64,000 bases of DNA from Symbiodinium sp. CCMP2592 (lineage: Eukaryota; Sar; Dinophyceae; Suessiales; Symbiodiniaceae), in NCBI GenBank assembly GCA_905221615.1, contig CAJNDT010000580.1, positions 815,511 to 879,510 on the forward strand, read 5' to 3'. The notes beneath the pieces were generated by a model. That model ran no database searches. It saw only the letters and a list, made by a program, of their open reading frames with translations, and was not told where the DNA came from. A program made the translations under genes and the position numbers. Shown piece by piece: positions 31,739 to 42,948 of this stretch; within the stretch, counting starts at the first letter, position 1; every line of letters begins with the position of its first letter.

Positions 31739-34552
31739 CAGGTACTCGTTCGTCTGCTTATTTGTCTATTTACTTGCTTGATTATCTACATCGGATTTTC
31801 AAAGTCCTTCTGAGCCTAGCTGCTCATGTGCCCGTATGCGCATGTCTCAGAAACTCATGACCATGGGAATGCTGAACTGTAGGCATGTGGAGAACCCCGG
31901 TAAGCAAAGGCCACCCACGCCACTGGTAGATGTAGAAGCGGCCTGGCGCAGAAGAAGACGGCACACTTCCCCGCAGTGCTCCCGCTCCGTAGATCCTACA
32001 ACCTGAAGCCAAAATCCCAAGTTCGTACTTCCAGCCGAAAACCCTAAATTCCCAGAACTGAATCTTTTCTCTCGTCAACGAAATTTAATGTATCGGAACG
32101 GGGCGGAATTCCTACTGTCTCTGTAGTACGCCCACCACTACCTTGAGATCAAAGTCTTGGCAAGAGTTGACGAGGAAAGAAGATCGCTCTTGGAGTGGAG
32201 GCATGAAGAGAGCATCTGCTGAAAGCTGCAAAACACTCACTCAGCATTCTTGTGCGGATGTTAGGATATGGACCCCATCGAAAGGCAACCCTCAAATGCG
32301 CATCAGGGTCAATCGGGCCAGGAGGACCTCTGGTTCTCCGCATCGTTGCCGCAGGTGCCCAGCACGGTTCAAAGCTTCGGGGTATGGGCAAACCGCGTTG
32401 TGGCACTTTCTGATTTAGATTTCTCCCAGGCAAAACGACTAGAGACTGGAGACCAGGAACTAACATGCAGCACTAACAACTTGCCTGTAAGCAGTGGTGG
32501 TGGCCAGGGAACCTCACAAGCAAACATCCCAAGCCTGAAGCCTGAGACTACATCCTCAAGCGTGTGAGCCGCCAATACAGAACAAATCCAGCACACAAGC
32601 TCGCTCTCCGAGATAGAGTCGACATGCCGTTGCCTAACACCCCTACATCGAAGAACCCAGTTAGCCTAAAGCTTAAACCTGACCTCGCATTGCTAAACCC
32701 GCCCTGCCTCTGTGAAAGCCTCGGGCACCAGGCAGAGAAGGCGAGCTCGAATTGTGCTTCGGTGGAATGGCAGGTGTAAGAATGGCAACAAGCATCACAA
32801 CAGCCGTGTGTGACTAAGTCTGGGTTGCAAAGAAGCAAGCTATGCCGGTGATTCTGTTCGGCGGCTGGCTTCTTCAAGTTTTCTGCTGAAGGCTGAGAAG
32901 ACCCCGGTCTACCTGAACAGTAGATCTCTAAACCATGGTCAATCGGCTGCCGAAGACTTGGAGAGGAGCTTCGGGAAGAGAGTGTACGCTCGCTATAATG
33001 CTGTGTGTGAACTCTGAGCCGTAAGCCCCCAACGAAAACGTGTCGGACCTTGCCTGCACTGCATAGCGTGGACGTTGCCGGTATCCGAATACCTAAAGCC
33101 GAACTCTAAATCCTCAAGCCTCAACCCGAAACCACTAGGACCTACAAATTCCAAACCCAATCAGTCCCTGCCGCAATGAGAAACTCTACAACGCCCAAAG
33201 CCCTACCCTGCCCCAAAAGTCAACACCGACAGTTTAGGTACTTTCAGGGCCTCAGAGACTAACAAGAGATATCGCAAGAAATTTCCCCAAGGCCCTGGCG
33301 ATGCCCGGCTGCGATGCGGGACGTGGAGAAGGTCCGATTTGAGTCCGGCGCAGGGAACCGGCCTCGAGAGTCAAATTCCACCCGGATTTTCTGGGTTAGG
33401 GTTTAGGGTTTAGGGTTTAGGGTTTAGGGTGTAGGGTTTAGGGTTTAGGGTTGTAGGGAAACAATTGCAAGGGGTTTGGGGGATGCACGTGGCTAAATGT
33501 GTAATCTTCGCGTCTCCTCCTCTTGGCCAAAAGAGTTTCGGTCATGAGTTTCGAGGAATACGACGACCTACGAAACCCGCAGCTCTGCAGCACGGTCGGC
33601 CCAAACTCTGATAATTACCTGAATCTCCTCAATCTTCAACTCCGAAACTCTGTCGGATACGTCCTAAACCCCAAAGACCTCAAGGCCCGGAACCAAACAT
33701 CCTCCGCACGTAACATCACCCGATTGTCTCGCTCTGCACATGCTGTGGGCCGGGCGTCGCCCAGAACGAGGCCCCGATTGTGCCTCATGCGCTTGGGCAG
33801 TACTTGGGTTCAAGATCTCCACACCCTCATCAAGTCCAAGTCTTCAACCCTGGAAGCACATCTCCAAGCCGTCTAACCCGGTCCACTCTTCCGGAGAAGG
33901 CAGAGCCATGTTTCCTACCCAAAGAGTGTAGGGTTTAGGGGTTTAGGGTCGCTTGTTTGGGAGAGGGCAGGTGCACCAGAAAGCTTGGTGTTAAGACCTC
34001 GCAACTTGGCGTGCAATTCGCCCCAAACACAACAACACCTCCAATCCGAAAACCATAAGCTCTGAAAACCATGCCTTGTCCAACCCTGAAACACCGATCC
34101 TTGAAATTAAAAACCTTAAAGCCTGAAGACCATGCCCCTGACACCGACCTCGGAAAAGGCAACCATCCCAAAGTCCTAAACCCTGCAAACCTTTCTAAGC
34201 CCACGGACCAAAACCACAGCCCCAAAAAGAAACACTGAATCCCAAACCCAAGCCCCAGCCCGAGCCTGAACCCTTTGCGGTAAACCCGAAGTCGTGACAA
34301 AACCCCGTCTTGGCTACCGGACGTCTTTGACGCCTCCGCTTGCGGCTCCGGGCCCTCGGGACGAGTTTTCCGGGATTGGAGGCTTGGCCGGCCCAGGTTT
34401 GGCCAGCAATCATGCACTTAGTGACACCTCCACCCCTGACCAGCACCCAAAACCCAAAGTCTTGAGCCGATGCCCTTCGCAACCCAAAGCCTCTGCCCGT
34501 GGAACCCTGGACCCGCACTGAGCCACAGGCCACTGGACCAACTTTCCGCGAC
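31739..34552. other. mixed spacer with open segments of uncertain strand
   Basis: 32140-32880 lacks telomere-like filler and is open on both strands (99 codons plus at 32268-32567, 105 codons minus at 32149-32466); strand not decidable. 33500-33900 has a 117-codon plus ORF that includes filler and is doubtful. The rest is filler. Confidence 0.35.
33393..33458 (+). repeat. perfect TTTAGGG telomere-type array
   Basis: About nine units of TTTAGGG with one TGTAGGG variant, well inside the window. Interstitial telomere repeat. Confidence 0.9.
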
Positions 34553-34961
34553 CTGAGCTGTGACGAACCCTTAGCGGGTGTGGAGCCCCTGGGGGCCTTA
34601 GGGATGAGGATGGAGGCAGTGAAAGTGGGATTGTCATCCCTGTCCCCGAGAAGAGAAGCACTTCGAAGATCCCCTCCAAAAACCGCAATATCAAGACTAG
34701 CAATCTGGAGAAACGTTGAAGCAAGCACATAGAACATCTTCGAAAAAGCCTCCGGGAACAACCTATCAAACGTTTGCCTCTAGACCAAGAGCACTTGTCA
34801 TAAATACCATTCTTGGATGGATAAGCAGCAATAAAGCTCTCAGTATTTGCTCCAATTACTAAGTCTCCGGAGTCTTCAACCGCAGATGCTGAGGCATCAA
34901 CTTGCTTGGAGGGCCCTCGGGACCAATGCCGGGCGCGCTTGGCCCAATCATGGCGCCAAGG
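34553..34961 (-). CDS. coding region with two abutting frames
   Basis: From CCTGGAG|CCT a frame reads PWRHDWAKRARHWSRGPSKQ and on to NGIYDKCSWSRGK (about 34765-34961). Below 34770 a different frame looks coding (AFSKMFYVLASTFLQIASLD and DNPTFTASILIPKAPRG), up to the donor AGCTCAG|GTCGCG. The switch lies within about 15 bases near AGAGGCAAACG, too close for an intron. An indel in a host gene, or a wrong frame choice, would explain it. Function unknown. Confidence 0.4.
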
Positions 34962-35256
34962 CTCCAGGAAACGTGGTTGGGTGTCCGTCGGTGTCGGGTC
35001 AGGGCTGGGCTTATGGCTTGAATGCTGAGGGTTCCAAGAAGGTTGGTGGCTTAAGGTTTCAGGGTGCTTTATGCTGTGTGGTCCAAGGCTCAGGAGCTCG
35101 CAATGCGCAGCGTTTAGGGTTGAAGCTTTGGGCTTGGTCTTTTCGCGTGGTCAATGCCGAGCTTCAATCTTCGGCCTGATCCTAACTTTGGGGTTGAGCG
35201 TTCAGAGTCTAGAGTTCTCAGGGTTTGAGACCACATCTTAGGGTTTAGGGGTTCGC

Positions 35257-35291
35257 CTGCTGGGCCGCTCGGCTGCGAGGGCGCTCTTCAG
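35257..35291 (-). CDS. 35-nt exon
   Basis: ATCACGAG|CTG to CCAGCAG|GCGAAC. Reads LKSALAAERPS; GC donor. Confidence 0.35.
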
Positions 35292-35394
35292 CTCGTGATC
35301 TCCCTTTTGTGGGACTGACGATCCGATGAAGGTTGTGTAATTTGTCGTATACAAATTCTCGAAAGTTCGTGTAGAAACATGCGGGCCATTTTAC

Positions 35395-35460
35395 CAGACC
35401 CTCTCCTCAGCAAACTCTGCAACATTACTGAGTGAACGAGCTTCACTGTCACCTGACACT
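35395..35460 (-). CDS. acidic helical exon
   Basis: Reads VSGDSEARSLSNVAEFAEER, then V, ending at the donor GGTCTG|GTAAAA. The 5' end is one of several AGs (GTCAAG|A used here). Confidence 0.4.
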
Positions 35461-35715
35461 CTTGACAGTCTTCGGATGTTGCAGTTAGGGGCTTCAAACG
35501 CTTCAGCTGTCGGTTTTCGGGTTGAGAGTCTAGGGCTTCAAGATGTTGGGTGGTTGGGTGGTTGGTCTGAAGTTAAACCGTAGAGTTATGTACGAGTTGT
35601 ACAGGAAGACCCACCACCGTTAGCCCCAACGGCCTGAAGCAGAACAGTAGCTTTTGACGACCCGAGTTCTATCCTTTAAGTTAACTCAAATCAATACACA
35701 CTTCTACTTGACAAC

Positions 35716-35805
35716 TGCAAACCGTTGCAGGCCAGAAAACAACAGAAGCGGTCTTTTGCCACGCTGCCCGCTTGTTGGGGCCGGGGTTCCCGACGGCTGA
35801 GTCAT
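35716..35805 (-). CDS. first exon of an unrecognised gene
   Basis: ATG at 35803-35805 opens 30 codons in phase 0: MTQPSGTPAPTSGQRGKRPL, then LLFSGLQRFA, to donor TTTGCA|GTTGTC. Low-complexity Pro/Thr/Ser start typical of an N-terminal tail. Exons at 35395, 35257 and 34553 lie in the right direction to follow it. Confidence 0.5.
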
Positions 35806-35874
35806 GTCATGTCTCCTGCCCACTGCACTGGCTGACTTTACAGGCTTAGGGGTTTGGCTCCAGCGATTGGTGCA

Positions 35875-35970
35875 TCATGGTAGAAACTCGAAAAGCCTCT
35901 GAAAGATGATATGGCATCATAGAGACCTCGGAGAACTTCTGAGGATTGACCCCAGAGAAGCGGCAGGCGC
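35875..35970 (-). CDS. coding exon, Met/Ser-rich
   Basis: After GTTTCAG|GC reads ACRFSGVNPQKFSEVSMMPY, then HLSEAFRVSTMM. It lies upstream of the start at 35805, so it probably belongs to the preceding gene. The 3' end may be a GC donor. Confidence 0.4.
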
Positions 35971-36046
35971 CTGAAACGCAACACTCCGCAACCTCAAGTC
36001 CCCAGCCGCGAACACTTAAACCCCAAGACTCTGAACTCAACCCCAC

Positions 36047-36211
36047 TCTTGTATCTCTTGTAAAAACGTCCTAAAACATCCCCCAAGGTCTTTGTAGAGT
36101 TCTGCCGCTCCTTCAGGCGATCGGAGATTACGACGCCAGCGAAGTCTTGCAACCGACCATCCTGGCTAGGTCTTCGTTCAATTGAGAAAAGCACGTGTGT
36201 AAAAGAGTGTG
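36047..36211 (-). CDS. coding exon of the preceding gene
   Basis: 165 nt from CCGTTTTAG|CA to ACAAGA|GTGGGG. Reads FTHVLFSIERRPSQDGRLQD, FAGVVISDRLKERQ and LGDVLGRFYKRYK. Strong coding composition. Family not recognised. Confidence 0.55.
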
Positions 36212-36377
36212 CTAAAACGGGCGGTGTGCGTCTTGTGTGCTTTAGACATTTGGGTGTTGGGTCTATGGTTAACGCGACTCTGGGGTCTTTGAAGAGTTTC
36301 AAGACGGTCCACGGCTTCGGGCTTAGGTTTTCAACGCAAGGTTTGGAGCAGCTCAACATGGACCTGTGGAGCCCCCG

Positions 36378-36528
36378 CTCATATCATAGAAAGCAAGGCC
36401 CACTCCCCCAACTGAACATGTATGACAGACCCTTCCGGTGGGCTGTAAAAGCCACATCTTTCATGAGTAGCTCCAGTTCTCATAGCTCCAAAACCATACC
36501 CCGCGTAATCCATCGATACCGGCCCTAG
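36378..36528 (-). CDS. possible exon
   Basis: Open minus frame with MDYAGYGFGAMRTGATHERC and EGSVIHVQLGEWALLSMI before TGA. The opposite strand is also open, so strand is uncertain. Confidence 0.35.
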
Positions 36529-36970
36529 TTGAGCGCACTGTAATCACCGAATCCGACCAGGGAGACTAGAAGCAACCGCGATGACTTGACTAGTTGCGAA
36601 CTCCAAAGATGATGAACCAACCTCAAATCCCAAACAACACAACCCACACTTGCCAACGGAAGAGACAGTCGAGGCAGATCAAAACTGCCCACCGCAGTCC
36701 CGCCCGCCGCAGGGCCCACCCTCGAAAAATTTGGGGCTTCCTCAAATGCCCCCCCCCTGAAGCCCGAGCCCAAACATAGACACCCCCTAATTCCTGGCAA
36801 CCCCCCGATTTTTCCTGGAGCCCCTTAAAACCCGGAGAGCCCCCCCCCCTCCTCCCTTTAAAGGCCTCAACCGCCTGGTACTGTTCCTTCAGGATCCCGA
36901 GCTTCCTCAACGGGATCTATAGGGTTCCTTTAAAGGGATCTATCGGGGTTTAGGGTTCCTTTAAAGGGAT

Positions 36971-37050
36971 ACTTTTGGTTACTAGGGAATGGAAGGGGCC
37001 TTATAAAGGGGTCTATAAGGGTTACTATAAGGGATCTATAAGGGTACTGA
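36971..37050. repeat. AAGGGG/CTATAAGGG module
   Basis: Shares about 80 bp with 21315-21390 (TGGAAGGGGCC, GGGTCTATAAGGGTTACTAT). Flanked by short TTTAAAGGGAT repeats at 36910-36970. Confidence 0.65.
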
Positions 37051-37071
37051 AACCCTAAAGCTTACTAAAAC

Positions 37072-37148
37072 CTACAGAGTAGCACGCTTGAGCTATCGGA
37101 TGACTCTAGAGCGCAGCCGAGTGGCTTGTCGATCTCCACCACATGCGC
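37072..37148 (-). CDS. PDZ-like exon
   Basis: 77 nt from GTGTGCAG|GCG to CTGTAG|GTTTTA. Reads AHVVEIDKPLGCALESSDSS, then SVLLC. The KPLG-x-LE segment resembles the carboxylate-binding loop and following strand of PDZ domains as found in dinoflagellate proteins (inference from a short match). Lies downstream of the transporter gene. Confidence 0.45.
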
Positions 37149-37572
37149 CTGCACACGTAAGGCTCATAGGTTGCTGAAGCTGAGTACACATGCTAGGGGC
37201 TCACATCCTTATAGCCACACAATCATGTTGAGCGGATGTGGCGGATGATCCTGTGCTATCTGCACGCACTGGCCATTCTGGCCATTTCACGGTTCCGGCC
37301 CTGCTTGAGAAGTGGTTTAACACCTTCTCGTGCCTGACCACCATCTCCCAAAAATGCTTGCAGCGAGAGGATCTTGAATTAGCGATCTTGCATTTGCATG
37401 AATCTCATTCTTGCAGCACTTGCCCTTTTGCAAGGCCCAGAGACAACCCGGCAGCGGCACAGAACTGATCGTGCCGAAGGCTTGGGAAGTAGAACAAACA
37501 GCAAAGCATGTCGCTCTGTAGAGCGGGAGCACCCTTGCCAACAAAAATTCCTGCAGTTCCCTGCACTCAATT

Positions 37573-38934
37573 TCATACGCTCTGCTCGTCAGCCTCGTCA
37601 GACAAGTCATCGGACACATATTCGGCACCCTTCGACCGATCTTGGTTCGTGATCGGACCACTGTAGAGCATCTTCACGGCCTGCTTCGGCTTTCCATCTC
37701 GAGCCAGCTCGTCAGCCTCGTCCAGCGTGTTCCCGTTGTAGTGGGGAGTGCTAAGGGCTGTCAGCAACATAGCCAAAGCTGAGGTGGCGAAGACGGTCCA
37801 AAAGATTCCTCTGATTTCGCCGAGGTTTTTCAGCTCAGAAAAGAAGTAGGAACCAACCGTGGCTCCGAGCTTCCCGCAGGCTGCACTGATGCCGGCGGCT
37901 GCCCCGCGGACCATGCTCGGGTAAATCTCTGCGGAGATTGCCATGGTGGTGACCCCAGGAAGGCTCTGGAAAGAGAGCTGCAGGATGTAGAACAAGAAGA
38001 AGAGAGTGGAGAACTCCCGCAACTCTTCGTAGGCGACTGCCAAGATCAGGTTGGCCACCCCGCATCCGATGAAGCCAAGTAGCTGAACCCTTTTGCTGGA
38101 GACCTTGGTCAAAAACCAGGGTGCGAAAATCAGCGATGGGATCACGAGGAGGCGGCTCCACAGAACCTGAAGGATGCTCTCGGCATAGCTGGCAGAGACA
38201 TTCTCACTGAAGATCGCCGCATCGTTCTGCTTCAAGCCGTACTCGACAATATCAAAGAGGAACCAGCATCCGGCAGTGCCGAGAAGTGCGCGCCAGTAAG
38301 GTGACAGAATGGTCCACGTGCTGTCGTGGTGCTTCCGTTCCGCCTTCTTGCTTTCCACGAACTTCTGGCTGTTCTGCGTGGTTAGGTATCGCAAGACTAG
38401 GCCCAAAGCAGAGAGAATGACGCCGACTCCAAAAATCCATCGCCAAAGCAACTCGTGAGGAACTCCGGCAAGCTCCATGATGTAAGTTACCAGTGGGCAC
38501 AATGCCTGGCCAAAGCCGCTGCCGAAGAGGTACAGCAGGGCAATGTTTCGAGCTCCATCGCTCGTCTTTTCGGAAGACTCTGCGGAGTGTGCGGAAGCGA
38601 GCGGATATTCGCCACCCATCCCGACTCCAGTGATGATGCGGGCCGCGATAAGTGCATTCTCGCTCCAGGCCAGGGCAGAGAGCAGAGCACCAAGCAACGT
38701 GATAATGGAGCAGAGGATAAGACCCAAGCGGCGTCCAATGTAGTCCGAGGCCGGACCCATCACTATCATGCCCAATATGCATCCCGCGTACATGGCAGCT
38801 TTCACGAAGTCCTTCTGAGAGTCAGTTGCATGAAACTCAAGTGCATAATGCTCAACGAAGTTTGTCGCACCGAGCATGTACTTGTCGGTCAACAAGCCGA
38901 TGCCGGTGGCAAGTGCGCTAAGGATGCGCACCAT
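37573..38934 (-). CDS. MFS transporter, phosphate:H+ symporter-like (PHT1/PHS family)
   Basis: Single exon of 453 codons from the ATG at 38932-38934 to a stop at 37573. About 12 membrane helices and a hydrophilic C-tail of about 65 residues. TM1 carries TGIGLLTDKY (Asp17). The MFS loop motif GPASDYIGRR is at 60-69. The family signature is GGEYPL at 107-112 (most relatives have Asp where Glu109 stands). Gln143, Trp224, Asp228 and Tyr232 keep the spacing of the phosphate-site residues of fungal PiPT (Gln177, Trp320, Asp324, Tyr328); the PiPT Asn431 position is near Gly327. Expected to import phosphate with protons across the plasma or an internal membrane; another organic anion is possible. The frame is open upstream to 39063 without an ATG; AG acceptors at about 38936 and 39011 allow a 5' exon. 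Confidence 0.88.
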   Translation of the reverse strand: MVRILSALATGIGLLTDKYMLGATNFVEHYALEFHATDSQKDFVKAAMYAGCILGMIVMGPASDYIGRRLGLILCSIITLLGALLSALAWSENALIAARIITGVGMGGEYPLASAHSAESSEKTSDGARNIALLYLFGSGFGQALCPLVTYIMELAGVPHELLWRWIFGVGVILSALGLVLRYLTTQNSQKFVESKKAERKHHDSTWTILSPYWRALLGTAGCWFLFDIVEYGLKQNDAAIFSENVSASYAESILQVLWSRLLVIPSLIFAPWFLTKVSSKRVQLLGFIGCGVANLILAVAYEELREFSTLFFLFYILQLSFQSLPGVTTMAISAEIYPSMVRGAAAGISAACGKLGATVGSYFFSELKNLGEIRGIFWTVFATSALAMLLTALSTPHYNGNTLDEADELARDGKPKQAVKMLYSGPITNQDRSKGAEYVSDDLSDEADEQSV

Positions 38935-40134
38935 GGCTTGGATGGGAAAGATGCGCAGGAACACGAGCAAAATTGCTGTAACAACAGAATGCACTATGAG
39001 GTCTAAAGCCTGCAAGACCACACCATCGCAGAAAGTCTCTAATCCAAGTACAGGAAAACTGGGTTGCTGCTAGCAATGCCATGATGGAAAAAAATCACTA
39101 CGCTATATCTCCCTATGTGGTTACTGAAAACAAATTCCTCGTTGTTCAGGGCTTGAGGTTTGAGGGTTCAAGGGCTTAGGACATTTTGGGCGCAGGGCTT
39201 CAGGGCTGTAGCGCTTTTCAGGCTTTCAAGATCTAGGCGATGGAATTGACGGCTTCGGACTCCAGAGTCTGGGGCTGACGGTTGAGACACTTCGTCTTGA
39301 GGAGTGTTTTGTTCTGTGTTTAGTTAGTTTCGTCCCCTTCAAGACGACAAGATGTTTGTTCCATCACCAAACTACTGAGAGGGGACCCTGATCTGGAAGA
39401 AACCCCATTCCTCGGCGATCTTCGGCCGGGGAACTAGGGAAAAGAAGGTGCTCATGGTCCACGGCCAAAGGCTTAGGAAGTTTGGGATCACCGAGAGACC
39501 TGGGTCCCCAAACGGAGCTCTGACAAAGCGGGCTTCGGCGTTGTATGTCGCAGGGGCAAGTTCGGGATGTTGGGAGGATGACCATGGAATGAATGCAAAC
39601 CATTTACAGGTGACTTCTTTGTTGAGGAGGGTACAGTGTCAAGATTCGAGATCAGACTCAGATTGTTTTGCCGAAGTGAAAGCATCGTCCACGGCATCAC
39701 GGCTCTTTTCAGTGCTTGTCGCCGTTGGTGCGGCGTGCTTCCATGCACAGGGAAACCCAAAGGTGACACCAAAGCAAGAAATCCTGAGAGTACGTTGAGC
39801 AGAGGGCTTTCTGAGGGGCCGTTCTACGACAAGAATAACCGTTGAACTCCCTGGGCCTACATCTTGAACGGAAGGCCCTGGCCTTAACGAATCTTACAAG
39901 CTTCCATCAGCCGAAATGAGGTCTGAGGGTTTCGGCGTCAGAGGTTGGGGCTTGGGGTTTGGGTGTCCGGTCTACGGCTTGGGATTTGAGGTTTAGGTTG
40001 GCTTAGCCCAGCCGGTCTGAACATCAGCATATAGAACGACCGAGGATGCAATGCGCCCAGAATGCCTAAGAAACGAAATCCGTACACTCCTACATCATGC
40101 AGCCCCACACTTCGAATCTGCCACCAAATATCAC
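38935..40134. other. upstream region of the transporter
   Basis: Open frame continues to 39063 in the transporter frame, crossed by pyrimidine-rich AGs that look like 3' splice sites. 39360-39800 is free of filler and open on both strands (116 codons plus, 94 and 79 minus) with no decisive splice ends. No relict spliced-leader sequence was found. Confidence 0.4.
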
Positions 40135-40234
40135 CTTCGGATCAGAATTCAAGCTCTTTGGCCTTTGTGCAACGACTTTGGCACCGTTTCCTCCAGAAAC
40201 CCGGAGCAGGTTGGTTCTCGAGCTTCGGACCAGA
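40135..40234 (-). CDS. exon with strong splice sites
   Basis: 100 nt between CTTCTGCCTTGCAG|T and GATCCGAAG|GTGATA. Reads LVRSSRTNLLRVSGGNGAKV, then VAQRPKSLNSDPK. Probably 5' part of the gene that leads to the transporter, or a separate gene. Confidence 0.5.
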
Positions 40235-40442
40235 CTGCAAGGCAGAAGACCTTGTGAGTGACTCTACCGCCATACACCCGAAAAACGCCTAATCTTTGAT
40301 CAAACCCCAGGTAGCTTTTTCAAGCCTAAGCCAAACCACCGCAGGAACCCCGATAGTTGCATCCAGACTTCGGATCCTTCTTTCCTGCTTGTAGATCCTA
40401 AACCCCCTGCACTCCGAAACTATCCACCAAAGAGTGACCTGG

Positions 40443-40490
40443 TCCCTAAACCCTAAACCCTAAACCAAAACCCTAAACCCTAAACCCTCA
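40443..40490 (-). repeat. CCCTAAA telomere-type array
   Basis: Six near-perfect units with one CCAAAA interruption. Confidence 0.85.
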
Positions 40491-40533
40491 ACCGTGGCTC
40501 TAAACCCAAAGTCCGACCCAGACATTGCCTCGA

Positions 40534-40690
40534 CTAGCGCTCTTTCCTCAGAGTGTACGTCAACATCGACTTCGATGGGTCGTGGGCTTCTTTGCTGTGG
40601 CAGGCGGTGCTCAACACCACGTAGCCTCTGGGGGGAACCGCGGCAGATTGCTTCACAGGGATCTGTCGCAACTTCGGCTTCAAGGCCCAT
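40534..40690 (-). CDS. probable last exon
   Basis: Minus frame reads LKPKLRQIPVKQSAAVPPRG, YVVLSTACHSKEAHDPSK and TYTLRKER before TAG at 40534-40536. Two other frames are also open, so moderate confidence only. Confidence 0.4.
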
Positions 40691-40729
40691 ACAATATAAA
40701 TATATAGCATATATTCTAGATATAACTAC

Positions 40730-40760
<31 letters not shown>
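40730..40760. repeat. TA microsatellite
   Basis: Perfect (TA)n of about 30 bp. Confidence 0.9.
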
Positions 40761-41277
40761 CGCAAACATGTAAGATATAGAACATGTGGTTACTATCACG
40801 ACGGGTTTCGGGATTCGCCTCCCTCATAAACATTCTCTGGAACCCTGACTACCACAAGATCCTGCAGCTCTGAACTTCCGGGCCTCCTAAACACCCTAAA
40901 ATTCAAAACCCATAAACGCTAAAAGCCTAGAAGCCTGAGACCCTAAAACCCCTAGAACCCCAAAACTCTAAAGCCGAAGACCCAAAAAGCCTAGGCCTAG
41001 AACCAGAAAAGCCTGAGACCCTACAACGCTGCATGTTCAGCTCGTAAGCCAGCCTGCTGCCTCGAGCTCGTTCCTCGGCAAGGGCAGGGTCCCGGATTTC
41101 AGCTTTTGGTGGGTTTCGGGTATATAAGGCAAGGATTTAGGGTTTATGGCTTTAACCTTTAGGGTTTGCAATTTTTAGGAACTAGGAACTGAAGTTTCGG
41201 GTCCTGCGTTTCGGGTTTGGGGCTGAGGAGACTGGGGTGAGCGGTTTGAGGTGTAGAGTCTGCTTCTAAGATTCTAC

Positions 41278-41334
41278 TTCTAGCAGCCTTTGCCGACTTT
41301 TTCGGCTGAAGTCGCAGATTCTGGCTTGACCTCC
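41278..41334 (-). CDS. basic exon
   Basis: 57 nt from TTGTTCAG|GG to CTAGAA|GTAGAA. Reads RSSQNLRLQPKKSAKAAR. Confidence 0.45.
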
Positions 41335-41454
41335 CTGAACAAGCTCCCACACCGAGACATACTCAAGCATCAACCCAAAGCCCTCAACACGCCCACCCTC
41401 TCAGGAAACACAACTGTCAGAGCCCGGCCAGCAGCCTGTGAACAACAAATGTGC

Positions 41455-41513
41455 CTCGAACCCCCCAAACCCCTCAAGAGCTCCAAGTCCAAGCATCAGC
41501 ACTTCCGCGGCAT
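41455..41513 (-). CDS. HEAT-like helical exon
   Basis: After CTAACCAG|GAT reads DAAEVLMLGLGALEGFGGFE. The frame stays open to about 41410 and the donor is unclear. HEAT- or ARM-like helix pattern. Confidence 0.4.
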
Positions 41514-42229
41514 CCTGGTTAGTGCCAGCTAGGCGGACCTGTTTCGAAGAAGTTCGAGTCTTAAGGCTCCAGTTCACAAAGCCCGAACCCTTGAACCAAC
41601 GAGTCTGTTCACACCATGAGGGTTTAGGGTGTAGGTTCAGGTTTTAGGGCATGACATACCGAATTTTGAGGGCCCAAATACCAGCAGCCTTGGATACAGA
41701 ACAGCAAACCCAAACACCTCAACGAAAAGATCACTAAACGAACCCGTAAGCCGAACCTTCATCAGACTCATCAGGCGGCACAAGAACCCTTGCACAGTGG
41801 ACCCTCAGCAAAATAAAAACCCTAAACCCTGAAGCCCAAACAGGAAAAGAAATACAAAACATCCCACAGCCACCGGCCTCACAAGTCGGCGGAGAAAGGC
41901 TGTAAGCCAGCCAGCTTTCCGAATACTCCTGGGGCGCGCCCGGGTTATGACACGCAGAATTTGGCGCTTAGGTTAGGGCATAGGGTTTGGTGTTTAGGAT
42001 ATAGGATTCAAGGTTTTTGGGGCAGGGTGACGAGTTCAGGGTTCAGTGGATTGAAGATTTAGGATCCCTAAACCGAAAGACCACTATAACACCTACAGAC
42101 CTACATCACAAAACCATATAGGATTTAGGGCTTAGGATATAGGATCAAGGGTTTAGGACTCCAGATCCTGCACTTTAAACCTGACTCCTTAAACCCTTGG
42201 ACACGAACCCCTGGACCCCCCTCGAACCT

Positions 42230-42345
42230 AAAATCCTGGGCCCTGTACACAGGGCAAGCTGCCAGTCCTTTGACATGCCGAATTTGGCAGTGAAGATGGC
42301 GTACGGCATGGCGACAGCGACAGTGACAGGAAGCCCCAGAAACGA
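42230..42345 (-). CDS. possible membrane-protein exon
   Basis: Minus frame reads FSFLGLPVTVAVAMPYAIFT, then AKFGMSKDWQLALCTG: a hydrophobic helix followed by a polar segment. Acceptor not clear. Confidence 0.35.
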
Positions 42346-42738
42346 AAAACGATGGCCCGTGATTCAGTCGGCTTGGGTAGTGCTAAGTCATGTTTTTGAG
42401 GATAACTCCAACGATTCAGACCCGCAGCCCTAAGCACAGCGGAGCTCCTACACGCAACTTCGGGAGCTTTAAAGCGCGAGCACCGCGCCAGCCGTCATGG
42501 CAAAGACATCACAGAGATCGCATCGGCCTCAAATCATAGCCCGGAAACTGCCATGTACCTACACCAGCTGTGGTTTGCTGGCCAAGGGGAGCCAGGAACG
42601 GCTTATGGCTTAGGATTTACGGTCGAAGCTGTAGGAATGGCCGATGAAGCTTGAAGCGCTGCGCAAACCCTCAAGCACAAAATACCGAGCAAGATCCTGC
42701 ACCCAAAAACCCTACACGAAACCTCAAAGCCCTATACC

Positions 42739-42830
42739 TTGGATACTGCTCCCACTCAATTATAGAGAAATAAGGCCCTTAATAACAGTAGCCCTCTTCT
42801 AGACTGTTATTGTATGGGGGCAGTACCCAA
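42739..42830. repeat. MITE family 4
   Basis: Inverted ends TTGGATACTGCTCCC / GGGGGCAGTACCCAA with a 92-bp span. Different sequence from families 1-3. Confidence 0.7.
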
Positions 42831-42948
42831 CCTCTACCTAAAGAGCTGGCCTCATGGTCTTCCGCCTGCAGTGCAGCAAACGGTGAAATTGCTCGCGAAA
42901 TCCAGACATGAGGTTCCGCCTACTTCAATCAAAAGACAAACCCGTCAC

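Noticed and set aside
31369-31860. ORFs across the TA microsatellite, both strands
   Set aside because: Made of repeat-derived residues (IYIYIY) or short with no ends.
33523-33876. 117-codon plus ORF
   Set aside because: Contains CCCTAAACCCC filler within the frame, which marks non-coding sequence elsewhere in the window.
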